Shown one piece after another: positions 8,044-17,006 of a stretch of 64,000 bases of DNA; within the stretch, counting starts at the first letter, position 1; each line of letters begins with the position of its first letter. The translations under genes and the position numbers were made by a program. The stretch comes from Salinimicrobium sp035607535 (GTDB taxonomy: Bacteria; Bacteroidota; Bacteroidia; Flavobacteriales; Flavobacteriaceae). Location of the stretch: contig NZ_JAYDZX010000004.1 in assembly GCF_035607535.1 (NCBI RefSeq), forward strand, positions 1 to 64,000, written 5' to 3'. The notes beneath the pieces were generated by a model that worked only from the letters and a program-made list of their open reading frames with translations, had not been told where the DNA came from and did no database searches.

Positions 8044-8481
8044 TCAATCGTCAAAATTTTTGAATTTGTATTTTTCTAAAAATTCCTCATATTCCTCCTG
8101 GAATGATTTTTTCCGATGATGCTCTTCCTGATTCTTAATGTAATTTCTTACCCTCTCAAGATTAGATTCTGAAACAGAGACAGCGAAATAATCATTCTGC
8201 CATTCAAATTTTTCTGAAGTTAAATTGTTCTTGTTGATCCAATGGGAAGATTCTCCTTTGATCAGGTTTACCACCTTTTGATTGGTTTGGTCTACTCCTA
8301 ATGACAAGAGGCAATGACAATGATCTGTATATCAATTTACAAAGTCTACAAATATTCCTTTTGATCTTGCATTTTCTGCTATATGCTGCCAAACTTTTTT
8401 TCTTAATTCTGGACTATTGAGATCAGGAACTCTGTTTTTCGTGCTCCAGACAAAATGGATGTAGACCTTTATGTGCGGCAT
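8044..8481 (-). pseudogene. REP-associated tyrosine transposase (RAYT, IS200-like), nonsense-mutated
   Basis: A 145-codon frame from ATG 8481 encodes a Y1 transposase: N-terminus 'MPHIKVYIHFVWSTKNRVPD', HUH motif H54-C-H56 in 'TDHCHCLLSL', and the probable nucleophile Y114 in 'VRNYIKNQ'. RAYTs cut and join single-stranded REP sequences. Codon 50 is TGA (8332-8334) exactly where relatives carry glycine in 'VNGYTDH', so one GGA-to-TGA change explains the loss. The rest of the frame is intact, so inactivation looks recent. It is bracketed by GGGCTTTAGCCCAA (8027-8040) and TTGGGCTAAAGCCC (8538-8551), as expected for a RAYT and its REPs. A sequencing error is possible. Confidence 0.88.
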
Positions 8482-8519
8482 AATTTGCTATTAATTGGCT
8501 GATGATGAATTTAATGAAT

Positions 8520-9262
8520 TAATATAATACTTAAAGATTGGGCTAAAGCCCTTGTGTGCTTTTTTATTTTTGATCCCCTGGCTGAAGCCAGGGGCAATTC
8601 ATGGTTTTGAAAATTTTTATTTGTTGTGATGAGTTGCCGCCGCCTGAAGGCGGAGGAACAGAAGAATATATTTTCAAAGGCTTTAGATCAACTAAGATTC
8701 TGCTATGCCAGAAACTTTTTGACCTGCTGCCTTAGAAATTTTGGACTAAAACCTTTTTAAATTCTTTAATTTTTAATCCCTGGCTGAAGCCGGTAGCAAT
8801 TCATGTTTTGGAAATTTTTTTTTGTTATGATGAATTGCCTCCTCCTGAAGGCGGAGGAACAGAAGAATATATTTTCAAAGGCTTTAGATCAATTAAGATT
8901 CTGCTATGTCAGAAATTTTTAACCTGCTGCCTTAGAAATCATGGGCTAAAGCCCTTTTTGTGGTTTTTTATTTTTGATCCCCTGGCTGAAGCCCGGGGCA
9001 TGAGTTGGTAAACTTTTATTTGCTATGATGAATTGCCTCCGCCTGAAGGCAGCATGATGTCTTGCTGATTAGATAATAATGAATTAATAAAAAAGATTGG
9101 ACTAAAGCCCTTTTGTAATTATTTATTTTGATCCCCTGGCTGAAGCCAAGGGCAATTCATGGCTCGCAGGATCATTTGTATATTCAAGAATTGCCTCCGC
9201 CTTTAGGCGGAGGATTAGATTAGAGGAAACATAACACAAGGGCTTTAGCCCAAATGCCCCCT
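8520..9262. repeat. REP cluster, right of RAYT pseudogene
   Basis: At least three tandem rounds of the same repeat set: GGGCTAAAGCCC-type palindromes (8538-8551, 8942-8954, 9097-9110 with a change, 9240-9253 inverted), GATCCCCTGGCTGAAGCC hairpins (about 8572, 8976, 9130; diverged near 8775) and AATTGCCTCCGCCTGAAGGCGGAGG hairpins (about 8632, 8830, 9030, 9188). The order palindrome - GATCCCC - AATTGCC repeats about every 190-210 bp, so larger units have been tandemly duplicated. No coding region is supported; the short open frames here read through repeats. Confidence 0.88.
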
Positions 9263-9359
9263 CAAAGTCCTGGCTCTTGATTCTTGCAGCGCAGCGGTCT
9301 TGCTTCTTTTTTAACTTCTGTTTAAACCTTACCACCTTTAGCCTTTGAGCATTAAACTT

Positions 9360-9367
9360 TATCTTTG
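9360..9367 (+). promoter_or_regulatory. -7 promoter box of mfd
   Basis: TATCTTTG matches the flavobacterial -7 consensus and lies 15 bp before the preferred TTG start of mfd at 9383. An alternative TTG at 9365 lies inside this box, which argues against it as the start. Confidence 0.5.
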
Positions 9368-9382
9368 CCAAAATTTTATTTT

Positions 9383-12300
9383 TTGAGTAAAAATTCTATT
9401 GCCCAAAGCTTTGCACAGTCGGCTCAACAGCTGGAACTGGGGAAAGCGCTTGCCCTGTCGCGAACTCAGGTGCAGTTAAAAGGCCTTGTGGGTTCTGCAC
9501 TTTCCTTTGTTATCGCCAATGCTTTTGAAGAAGCTGAAAAACCTTTTCTTCTGATTTTCAACGACAAGGAAGAAGCTGCATATTACCTGAATGACCTTGA
9601 GCAGCTGTTAGGAGATAAAAATGTGCTTTTTTACCCCGGCAGTTACCGCCGACCATATCAGCTGGAAGAGACCGATAACGCTAACGTACTGCTGCGGGCA
9701 GAGGTGCTCAACCGAATCAACTCCCGAAAAAAACCTGCATTAATAATTACTTATCCAGATGCCCTTTTTGAGAAGGTGGTAACCAGAAAAGAGCTGGAGA
9801 AGAATACTCTTAAGATCAAGGTCGGCGACGAACTCTCGATCGATTTTGTAAACGAGGTCATGTTCGAGTACAAGTTCAAAAGAGTGGATTTCGTGACCGA
9901 ACCCGGAGAATTCTCGGTAAGAGGGGGAATTTTGGATGTATTCTCCTTCAGCAACGATGAGCCCTACAGGATTGAATTTTTTGGGGATGAGGTAGAGAGC
10001 ATCAGGACCTTTGATGTGGAGACGCAGTTGTCGACAGATCAGATCAAGAAGATCACGGTGATCCCGAATGTAGAGCACAAAAGACTTCAGGAGGTGCGGG
10101 AGAGTTTCCTGAAGTATATTTCAGACAAGACAGTGATCTTTAGCCAGGATCCTTCCCTGATGTTTGACAGGATAGACAAACTTTTCAGTAAAGCTGAAGA
10201 GGCTTTCCAGAATCTTTCCGAAGAAATAAAACACAACGCGCCTGAAGAATTGTTCTGTAATTCGGCACTTTTGCAGGAGCAGATACAGGAGTATTCGCTT
10301 GTCACTACTACTTCCCGTCATCCTGAACTTGTTTCAGGGTCTAAAGCGGAAACAATCGAATTCTACACCAAACCCCAGCCTTCCTTCAATAAGAATTTTG
10401 AACTCCTTATTCAGAATTTGAGGGAGAATTCAGACTACGGTTATACCAACTATATATTTTGTGTAAGTGAGCAGCAAGCCAAACGCTTCCATGACATCTT
10501 TGACGACATGGAAGGTGGCGTGGAATATAAGACCGTTGTACTTTCCATGTATCAGGGGTTTGTTGCTGAAGACCAAAAAATGGTTTGTTATACAGATCAC
10601 CAGATCTTCGAGCGCTACCATAAGTTCCACCTCAAGAACGGTTACGCCAAGAAGCAGGCGATCACGCTGAAGGAGCTTACCAACCTTGAAGTCGGCGATT
10701 TTGTGACACACATCGACCACGGAATAGGGAAGTTTGGTGGACTCCAAAAAATCGATGTGGAGGGCAAAAAGCAGGAGGCGATCAAATTGATCTACGGGGA
10801 GAGAGATATTTTGTACCTGAGCATTCACTCGCTGCACAAGATCTCCAAATACAACGGCAAGGACGGCAAACCGCCAAAGATCTACAAGCTGGGCAGCAAC
10901 GCCTGGAAAAACCTGAAGCAGAAGACCAAAGCCCGTGTCAAAAATATTGCTTTTAACCTCATTGAATTGTACGCCAAGCGCAGACTGCAGAAAGGCTTTG
11001 CATACGGACCCGATTCTTATCTGCAGCACGAGCTGGAGGCTTCTTTCCTCTACGAAGATACGCCCGATCAAAGTACTGCAACGGCCGATGTCAAAGCCGA
11101 TATGGAGAACGAACGGCCAATGGACCGCCTGGTGTGCGGGGACGTTGGCTTCGGAAAGACCGAGGTTGCGATAAGAGCCGCTTTTAAAGCAGTAGACAAT
11201 GGGAAACAGGTGGCAGTGCTGGTGCCAACGACCATTCTGGCGTTTCAGCATTACAAGACCTTTACCGAACGCCTGAAGGATTTTCCTGTGACCGTAGATT
11301 ACCTGAACCGCTTCAGGACCGCCAAAGAAAGAAAAACGACCTTGGAAGAACTGGCCAACGGGAAAGTGGATATCGTCATTGGCACGCACCAGTTAGTAAG
11401 TAAGGCCGTAAAATTTAAAGATTTGGGGCTGCTGGTAGTGGACGAAGAGCAGAAATTTGGAGTAGCGGTCAAGGATAAACTGAAGACCATCAAAGAAAAT
11501 GTGGATACGTTGACCTTAACAGCCACGCCTATTCCGCGTACGCTACAGTTTAGTTTAATGGCTGCGAGGGATCTTTCTACAATAACTACTCCGCCGCCAA
11601 ACAGATATCCTATTGAGTCGCATGTGATAAGATTTTCAGAAGAAACTATTCGCGACGCAATTTCCTATGAAATTCAGCGGGGAGGGCAGGTATTCTTTAT
11701 CCACAATAGAGTTGAAAATATCAAGGAAGTCGCCGGAATGATCCAACGGCTGGTGCCCGATGCGAAGATTGGGATCGGGCATGGACAAATGGAAGGAAAG
11801 AAGCTGGAGCAGCTCATGCTGAAGTTTATGAATGGTGAATTCGACGTACTGGTTTCCACCACCATTGTGGAAAGCGGACTCGATGTGCCAAATGCCAATA
11901 CTATCTTTATCAACAACGCCAATAATTTCGGACTTTCAGACCTGCACCAGATGCGTGGTAGGGTAGGCCGGAGTAACAAAAAAGCCTTTTGTTATTTTAT
12001 TACGCCGCCATATTCAGCCATGACCGATGATGCTAGAAAACGAATTACAGCCCTGGAGCAGTTCAGCGAATTGGGCAGCGGATTCAACATTGCGATGAAA
12101 GATCTTGAAATCCGTGGCGCCGGAGACCTTTTAGGAGGGGAACAAAGCGGCTTTATTAACGAAATTGGTTTTGATACTTACCAGAAGATCCTGAACGAAG
12201 CTATTGAGGAGCTGAAGGAAAATGAATTCAGGGATCTTTATCAGGAACAGGAGAAAGAGGATAAGGAATACGTGAAGGATACGCAGATCGACACCGATTT

Positions 12301-12763
12301 TGAATTACTGTTTCCTGATGATTACATCAACAATATTTCTGAAAGGTTGAACCTGTACACTCAGCTCAACAACCTGAAAACCGAAGAAGAACTTCAGAAA
12401 TTTGAAGCCGAACTGGTGGATAGGTTTGGAGAACTTCCTACTCAGGCCGAAGATCTTCTGAACAGCGTTCGTATTAAATGGATCGCCTCTAAGATTGGAC
12501 TGGAGAAAATCGTGATGAAGCAGGGCAAATTGATCGGCTATTTCATTGCCGATCAGCAATCTCGTTTCTACCAGAGCAAAGCTTTTACAAGAGTGCTGCA
12601 ATACGTACAAACACATCCTCAGAGCTGCACCATGAAAGAAAAGAAAACCCGCAGCGGGTTGAGGTTGTTATTGACCTTTGAAAAAGTAACTTCGGTAGAT
12701 AAAGCGCTGAAGGTGTTGCAGCCGCTGGATGTGAAGGCAACGGTGGAGGTAGAAGAAAAATAA
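9383..12763 (+). CDS. mfd: transcription-repair coupling factor Mfd
   Basis: A 1126-residue ATP-driven translocase that removes stalled RNA polymerase and recruits UvrA. It has the UvrB-like N-terminal module, the RNA-polymerase-interaction domain ('VGDFVTHIDHGIGKF', about residue 436), Walker A in 'GDVGFGKTE' (about 586-594), motif II 'DEEQ' (about 685), motif VI 'QMRGRVGRS' and a TRCF C-terminal domain. TTG at 9383 gives the usual 'MSKNSIAQ' N-terminus and follows a -7 box. Residues 312-320 read RHPELVSGS, encoded by a palindromic repeat (10322-10338) known as a dispersed element in Bacteroidota, so a repeat has been absorbed into the reading frame between domains. Confidence 0.95.
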   Translation: MSKNSIAQSFAQSAQQLELGKALALSRTQVQLKGLVGSALSFVIANAFEEAEKPFLLIFNDKEEAAYYLNDLEQLLGDKNVLFYPGSYRRPYQLEETDNANVLLRAEVLNRINSRKKPALIITYPDALFEKVVTRKELEKNTLKIKVGDELSIDFVNEVMFEYKFKRVDFVTEPGEFSVRGGILDVFSFSNDEPYRIEFFGDEVESIRTFDVETQLSTDQIKKITVIPNVEHKRLQEVRESFLKYISDKTVIFSQDPSLMFDRIDKLFSKAEEAFQNLSEEIKHNAPEELFCNSALLQEQIQEYSLVTTTSRHPELVSGSKAETIEFYTKPQPSFNKNFELLIQNLRENSDYGYTNYIFCVSEQQAKRFHDIFDDMEGGVEYKTVVLSMYQGFVAEDQKMVCYTDHQIFERYHKFHLKNGYAKKQAITLKELTNLEVGDFVTHIDHGIGKFGGLQKIDVEGKKQEAIKLIYGERDILYLSIHSLHKISKYNGKDGKPPKIYKLGSNAWKNLKQKTKARVKNIAFNLIELYAKRRLQKGFAYGPDSYLQHELEASFLYEDTPDQSTATADVKADMENERPMDRLVCGDVGFGKTEVAIRAAFKAVDNGKQVAVLVPTTILAFQHYKTFTERLKDFPVTVDYLNRFRTAKERKTTLEELANGKVDIVIGTHQLVSKAVKFKDLGLLVVDEEQKFGVAVKDKLKTIKENVDTLTLTATPIPRTLQFSLMAARDLSTITTPPPNRYPIESHVIRFSEETIRDAISYEIQRGGQVFFIHNRVENIKEVAGMIQRLVPDAKIGIGHGQMEGKKLEQLMLKFMNGEFDVLVSTTIVESGLDVPNANTIFINNANNFGLSDLHQMRGRVGRSNKKAFCYFITPPYSAMTDDARKRITALEQFSELGSGFNIAMKDLEIRGAGDLLGGEQSGFINEIGFDTYQKILNEAIEELKENEFRDLYQEQEKEDKEYVKDTQIDTDFELLFPDDYINNISERLNLYTQLNNLKTEEELQKFEAELVDRFGELPTQAEDLLNSVRIKWIASKIGLEKIVMKQGKLIGYFIADQQSRFYQSKAFTRVLQYVQTHPQSCTMKEKKTRSGLRLLLTFEKVTSVDKALKVLQPLDVKATVEVEEK
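10316..10342. repeat. dispersed palindromic repeat inside mfd
   Basis: CGTCATCCTGAACTTGTTTC followed by AGGGTC contains the imperfect palindrome CCTGAACTTGTTTCAGG (10322-10338). Read in this frame it gives RHPELVSGS, a peptide that recurs in many unrelated Bacteroidota proteins because the DNA repeat lands in genes. The frame is preserved. Confidence 0.75.
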
Positions 12764-12770
12764 TACTTTT

Positions 12771-12845
12771 AAAAATGGCATTTCTGAGAGGGGATTTCAC
12801 CAGACCTCACCAGTTTTTTAAAGCCTGTGAGGTCTATATTATTTA
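12771..12845. repeat. composite repeat, copy A
   Basis: AAAAATGGCATTT (12771-12783) is followed after about 18 bp by an AGACCTCAC / GTGAGGTCT inverted repeat (12802-12810 and 12837-12845) with a T-rich loop. The same pair in the same order occurs at 13267-13332, on the other side of the 12839-13240 gene. The long hairpin could serve as a terminator between mfd and the convergent gene, whose stop codon it overlaps. Confidence 0.65.
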
Positions 12846-13240
12846 AAAATTGCCTTTTTCGGCAGGTAATATAAATCCAGGGGTGCTTCTACAATTTCGA
12901 AAAGCAATGTTAGGGCTTCAGGATCATACTGCAGTTTTATTTTTCCGTCCGAAGCACTGTAAGCGCTCCTTATGCTGCCTTCAAAAACATTTTCGGAAGT
13001 TCTTTTTACATGAATAGAAGCGGGTTCGTCTTTATCTATGCAATCAATTCGGTCGCCTGTTTGAAATATGGCGCAATGGTATCCTATGTAATCCTCTTCT
13101 TCAGCTTCTAGCCCGATTTCCATTAGGGTGCTGCCATTTTCGGTTTGCCAGGACCAGCTTCCGGAAATATCCTGTGCGCTTCCGAAGAGAGGGATGAGAA
13201 AAATTAGGAGGAGGCTGTGAAAAGAATACTGATTTTTCAT
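12839..13240 (-). CDS. small secreted protein of unknown function
   Basis: A 133-residue protein with a signal peptide (hydrophobic stretch about 7-21, cleavage likely after 'FGSA' before 'QDISG'). The mature part is short, acidic and predicted beta-rich: 'GSWSWQTENGSTLMEIGL' looks like the start of a lipocalin-like or DUF2147-like barrel, but I cannot assign a family. Two internal cysteines (in 'YHCAIF' and 'RIDCID') could form a disulfide, fitting an envelope location. It stands alone between the convergent mfd and the antiporter and is bracketed by two copies of a composite repeat. Confidence 0.7.
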   Translation of the reverse strand: MKNQYSFHSLLLIFLIPLFGSAQDISGSWSWQTENGSTLMEIGLEAEEEDYIGYHCAIFQTGDRIDCIDKDEPASIHVKRTSENVFEGSIRSAYSASDGKIKLQYDPEALTLLFEIVEAPLDLYYLPKKAIFK

Positions 13241-13266
13241 TGAGGTAAGTTAGTTAGAAATAATGT

Positions 13267-13332
13267 CCTTCAAAAATGGCATTTTTGGAAGGAATAGTTG
13301 AAAAACTCACAGGTTTGTAAAACCTTTGAGGT
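13267..13332. repeat. composite repeat, copy B
   Basis: The best copy of the near-palindrome family lies at 13267-13292: CCTTC, then AAAAATGGCATTTTT (13272-13286), then GGAAGG. It is followed by CTCACAGGTTTGTAAAACC and TTTGAGGT (13306-13332), an ACCTCA...TGTGAG-type hairpin. Same block order as copy A at 12771-12845. Confidence 0.65.
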
Positions 13333-13341
13333 ATAATACGT

Positions 13342-14601
13342 TCAGGTTCTGCTATCCAAATTCTCACGTTCATTGGTGCCCTTAGTTTTATCGTGATATA
13401 ATTTCTCTAAAGGTACGCTCGTTAATCCATTAACAACAGTAGATGCCGCTACAATTAGGCTGGGAATAATCCAGGCTTCCTCAAAATGGGCCTTGTTTTT
13501 TGAGATCATAGCGTAGTAAAGAGCGGCAACTCCAATAGGTCCAAACCAGCCCATGATCAATATGCTGTACAATTTTTTCCGGAACTGGGGCATTACCGGC
13601 ATAAGAAGTAATAAGGCTGGTAACCTTCTAAACAAAAGAATAGATATGATGATCCCAACAGCAGTCCATCCCATTTCCTGCCATTCCTGCCAGGGCAACA
13701 TGAGGCCCAGGATAAAAAACACCGGAACAGTAGTCAGGCGTTCCATGGTTTCCTGGATCCTTTCTTCTTTTAGATCCTCATTTGCTGTAATGTCTTTGGC
13801 AAAGGCGAATCCGCCCACAAATACTGCTATAATTGGATTCATCTTTAACAGGTGAAAACCTCCCAAAAGAAGGAGTGCGACGGCAACTGAAAAGGATAAA
13901 AGAGTCTTGGTGTTTAAATACCCGGCTTTGTGCGTTTTTTTCATGAGAAACCCACAGCCATACCCAATCCCATAAGCAAGAATAGCGCAAAGGACATTTT
14001 CATATAACAGAACTTTCGTGACCCACTCTCCCAAATCGCCACCACCTTCAGCACCCAGAAGATATAAAGCTAGAAAAACTATTGGGTAGGCAAATCCGTC
14101 ATTGACTCCTGCTTCGAAGGAGAGAGTGTTCCTAATCTTTTGGGGCAGGAATTTTTCAGCTTTTTTGCCTGTTACAAGGGTCGAGGCGACAACGGGATCT
14201 GTAGGCGTAATAATAGCTCCTAAAAGGAGACATTCAAAAAGAGAGAATTCCGGAAGAAGAAAATAGAAGACTCCGCTGCCAAACAACCACATCAGTATCA
14301 TTCCAAAGACGACAAGATTGGATAAGCTAGTGCCGTTCTTTCTGAATACGTGGGCAGGAAGCCGCAAAGCTGTTGCCATTAGAGCCATGGCGATTGTGAA
14401 TTGACAGGCAAGTTCTAGGATCTGGAATTCTGATTCAGGATCTGTCGATTTGATCAGGTTAAGGACATCTGGCCCCAAGATCACTCCGAACAGGAGGGCG
14501 AGTAAAGGTTCGGTGACCGATATATTCTGAATTTTCTTGAAAAATGCACCGGCTAAAATGATCAACAAGCTTATGAAAAAGATGATCTCCATTAAAGCCA
14601 T
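13342..14601 (-). CDS. Na+/H+ antiporter, CPA1/NhaP family
   Basis: A 419-residue inner-membrane transporter with about 12 hydrophobic segments. 'TEPLLALLFGVILGP' near the N-terminus and 'LGAIITPTDPVVASTLVTG' (about 125-145) are hallmark regions of CPA1 exchangers; the TDPV motif lines the ion path. 'FEAGVNDGFAYPIVFLAL' carries the conserved acidic N-D pair of electroneutral NhaP-type exchangers. It would swap cytoplasmic Na+ (or K+) for protons, consistent with a marine habitat. The tail after the last helix is short and hydrophilic with no regulatory domain. Transcribed alone, divergently from the DUF389 gene. Confidence 0.9.
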   Translation of the reverse strand: MALMEIIFFISLLIILAGAFFKKIQNISVTEPLLALLFGVILGPDVLNLIKSTDPESEFQILELACQFTIAMALMATALRLPAHVFRKNGTSLSNLVVFGMILMWLFGSGVFYFLLPEFSLFECLLLGAIITPTDPVVASTLVTGKKAEKFLPQKIRNTLSFEAGVNDGFAYPIVFLALYLLGAEGGGDLGEWVTKVLLYENVLCAILAYGIGYGCGFLMKKTHKAGYLNTKTLLSFSVAVALLLLGGFHLLKMNPIIAVFVGGFAFAKDITANEDLKEERIQETMERLTTVPVFFILGLMLPWQEWQEMGWTAVGIIISILLFRRLPALLLLMPVMPQFRKKLYSILIMGWFGPIGVAALYYAMISKNKAHFEEAWIIPSLIVAASTVVNGLTSVPLEKLYHDKTKGTNERENLDSRT

Positions 14602-14824
14602 AGGCTGACAAAATTTTGCGGTGTCTTTTAAAGATAAGCAGTTGCTCCTCCTATTTTCTTAAGATTTATTTAAAACTGTCGTTTAAAATCCTCTTTTCAT
14701 TCCCGTGCGTTTTAGAACCCTTAAAGTTCCCTTAAGATTATAAAGCAATCTAATGCTTTCTTTTATCTTGTATAGCAGCCATTTAAAATTACCGGAAGAA
14801 ACTTAAAAAATCTGAAGTCTAAAA

Positions 14825-16084
14825 ATGAGACAACTTATACTTAAAATTCCAAAGGGTAATAAAGATGAAGTCTTAAAGGCCGTGGAAGAATTTGAAGGAA
14901 AGAATACCATTTTTCTTCCAAATGATGAGCAGGATGTATTTATTCTTTTTTTGCCGAACAGGAAGGTAAATGATTTCCTGAAACGTATAGATGACTTTGA
15001 GGAACCCGAGATCAATTTAATTCCCCGGGGAGTGATCACCTTGTATCCACCGGCCTCGGAATCACCCGATCAAGTGGCCGATGTGCAACCAAAGAGTTCC
15101 CTGGAGATATACCTTGGAGGTATCCAAAGTGTGGGTTCTGTCAAGGGTTTAATAGGCTATTCTTTCGCTGCCGGGATCATTGTATGGATAGGACTATACA
15201 CTACCACAGTATTTCTTTTAGTAGCGGCAATGCTGGTGGCACCTTTTGCAGGCCCGGCGATGAACGCAGCCTTGGCTACCGCAGCAGGAAAGATGCCCTT
15301 GCTTAAGAGCAGTCTGCTACGTTATGGCATGGCAATAGGAATTGGAATAGCAGCAAGTTTTTTAATGACCGTTATTTTTCCTCTTGAAACACTCACACCC
15401 CTAATGGTGGAAGTGAGTCATGTGTCAAAAGTGGCACTTTTCTTACCCCTTATTTCGGGCTTTGCGGGAGCCATTAATATTGTGCAGTCCGAAAGGGATA
15501 GTTTGGTTTCGGGTGCTGCAGTGGGCATTCTTGTAGCTGCTTCCCTTGCACCACCGGTTGGTCTCGTTGGTGCCGGTCTTTATCTTATGGATTGGGAAGT
15601 GGTTTGGAGCAGCGTTTTCAGGATCATCCTGCAACTGCTTGGTATTCATCTTGCCGCCACTCTGGTATTCTATTTCTTCGGAAAGGTCACACCTGGCGGG
15701 GTCCGCTTTTTGAAAGGAAACAAAGCGATGACTTATGTCACAACTGCTCTGGTAACTATTGGAATCGGCGCAATGATGTTTTGGCAATTCAGCCAGCCTC
15801 CATTTCTGCGGAAAGCCAGTATGAATACCGAACTTACTGAAGAACTTGACAAAAAACTTAACGAACTCGACTACATCGAAGTGATTGGAAAAGATGTGAA
15901 TTTTACCAATACCATTATAAATGGAAATCCTACTGTAAGCTACAATGTCACCGTGCTTCCGAAGGATTCTGCCATCTCAGATGCTGTTCTCAAAAATAGG
16001 ATAATCGAGCATCTTAAGAAAAATATCAAACATCAGGAAGATAATATCTACGAGGTCTACCAGATAAACGTAGCCGAAGATTAG
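14825..16084 (+). CDS. DUF389 integral membrane protein
   Basis: A 419-residue protein with a cytoplasmic N-terminal domain of about 100 residues ('MRQLILKIPKGN...') then a membrane core of about seven helices containing 'VAAMLVAPFAGPAMNAALA', the signature of DUF389, and a C-terminal soluble tail (about 335-419). The family is widespread and its transport substrate is unknown. The gene is followed 21 bp later by a DUF421 gene on the same strand, so the two probably form an operon, and it diverges from the Na+/H+ antiporter. Confidence 0.88.
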   Translation: MRQLILKIPKGNKDEVLKAVEEFEGKNTIFLPNDEQDVFILFLPNRKVNDFLKRIDDFEEPEINLIPRGVITLYPPASESPDQVADVQPKSSLEIYLGGIQSVGSVKGLIGYSFAAGIIVWIGLYTTTVFLLVAAMLVAPFAGPAMNAALATAAGKMPLLKSSLLRYGMAIGIGIAASFLMTVIFPLETLTPLMVEVSHVSKVALFLPLISGFAGAINIVQSERDSLVSGAAVGILVAASLAPPVGLVGAGLYLMDWEVVWSSVFRIILQLLGIHLAATLVFYFFGKVTPGGVRFLKGNKAMTYVTTALVTIGIGAMMFWQFSQPPFLRKASMNTELTEELDKKLNELDYIEVIGKDVNFTNTIINGNPTVSYNVTVLPKDSAISDAVLKNRIIEHLKKNIKHQEDNIYEVYQINVAED

Positions 16085-16105
16085 CAAACCGGTCAAGATT
16101 CAATT

Positions 16106-16639
16106 ATGGACGACACTACTTTTTTGTGGAATGGGACACAACCTATCATTAGGATCGTTATTGTAGGTGTAAGCGCCTACCTGGCAATCGTTCTCATTCT
16201 TAGAGTTTCGGGTAAAAGAACCCTGGCAAGTATGAGCGCCTTTGATTTTGTAATTGCAGTTGCAGTGGGTGCTGTTTTTGGCCGTACGCTTACCACCAAA
16301 AACCTGTCAATTTCTGAAGCTCTAGCTGCTTTTGTTCTATTGGCGGTGCTTCAGTTCATTTTTGCTTATTTTGAAGTGAAATCAAAGACTTTCAAAAAGA
16401 TCTTTAACACCACTCCGACTATTTTGTACTACAACGGAAATTTTATTGAAAAGAATCTTCACAAGGAACGTCTGGATAAAAGTAAAGTTATTAGTGCCGC
16501 CCGGAAAAAAGGATTTGGAAGTATGGATGATGTTGCTGCCGTCATTTTAGAGATCGACGCTCAACTTTCGGTAATAGGGAAATCCAAGGAAGGTAAGTCC
16601 TCCACATATCAAGACATTTTAGATAAGAATGATCTTTAA
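16106..16639 (+). CDS. DUF421 (YetF-like) membrane protein
   Basis: A 177-residue protein with three N-terminal transmembrane helices and a small cytoplasmic alpha/beta domain. The motif 'RVSGKRTLASMSAFDFVIAV' is the classic DUF421 signature (R-x2-GKR-x7-FD), and 'PTILYYNGNFIEKNLHKERL' starts the soluble domain. YetF-family proteins have no settled biochemical role; related Bacillus proteins are spore-associated, which cannot apply here. It follows the DUF389 gene by 21 bp. Its stop overlaps the stop of the convergent yraN-type gene by 4 bp. Confidence 0.9.
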   Translation: MDDTTFLWNGTQPIIRIVIVGVSAYLAIVLILRVSGKRTLASMSAFDFVIAVAVGAVFGRTLTTKNLSISEALAAFVLLAVLQFIFAYFEVKSKTFKKIFNTTPTILYYNGNFIEKNLHKERLDKSKVISAARKKGFGSMDDVAAVILEIDAQLSVIGKSKEGKSSTYQDILDKNDL

Positions 16640-16995
16640 AAATGTAGAAAAGCATCCTCTATATGCTCCAGTCTTGTGCCGGCCTTGTTCTTAATGATTG
16701 CTACGATGTCGAAACGCACTTCCACATCCAGCTTATGCTCGTTCACAAAATGATCTATGGCTTTTACCAGCTGCTTGATCTGCTTTTTCTTCACAAAATC
16801 CTGAGGATCGCCAAAGTCGGGCGTGCTGCGGGTCTTTACTTCAACAACAGCGAGAATATTTTCTTTACGGGCAATGATATCTACCTCGGCTTTCTGATAG
16901 ATGAAGTTTCGCGCCACGATCTCGTAGCCGGTCGCCAGGAGATGCGCAACTGCCATTTCCTCACCACGTTTTCCTAATTCATTGTGCTGTGCCAT
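16636..16995 (-). CDS. YraN/UPF0102 family endonuclease-like protein
   Basis: A 119-residue protein of UPF0102, which has a Holliday-junction-resolvase-like PD-(D/E)XK fold. The order 'GKRGEEMAVAHLLATGYEIV', 'QKAEVDIIARKENILAVVEVK' and 'FDIVAI' gives the conserved E-D-ExK constellation (D in 'EVDII', E-V-K in 'VVEVK'). Cellular role is not established; YraN proteins are often near DNA-processing genes, but here the neighbours are membrane proteins. It overlaps the DUF421 gene end to end by 4 bp. Confidence 0.92.
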   Translation of the reverse strand: MAQHNELGKRGEEMAVAHLLATGYEIVARNFIYQKAEVDIIARKENILAVVEVKTRSTPDFGDPQDFVKKKQIKQLVKAIDHFVNEHKLDVEVRFDIVAIIKNKAGTRLEHIEDAFLHF

Positions 16996-17006
16996 ATTCT
17001 GAATAT

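Noticed and set aside
8808..9371. Short frames inside the REP cluster as genes
   Set aside because: They are translated hairpin repeats; their peptides change with each repeat copy.
9365..9382. TTG at 9365 as the mfd start
   Set aside because: It lies within the TATCTTTG -7 box, and TTG at 9383 gives the normal Mfd N-terminus.
12802..12845. Simple rho-independent terminator for mfd
   Set aside because: The inverted repeat has a long loop, overlaps the neighbouring stop codon and has a second copy at 13306-13332, so it is better described as a dispersed repeat that may also terminate transcription.
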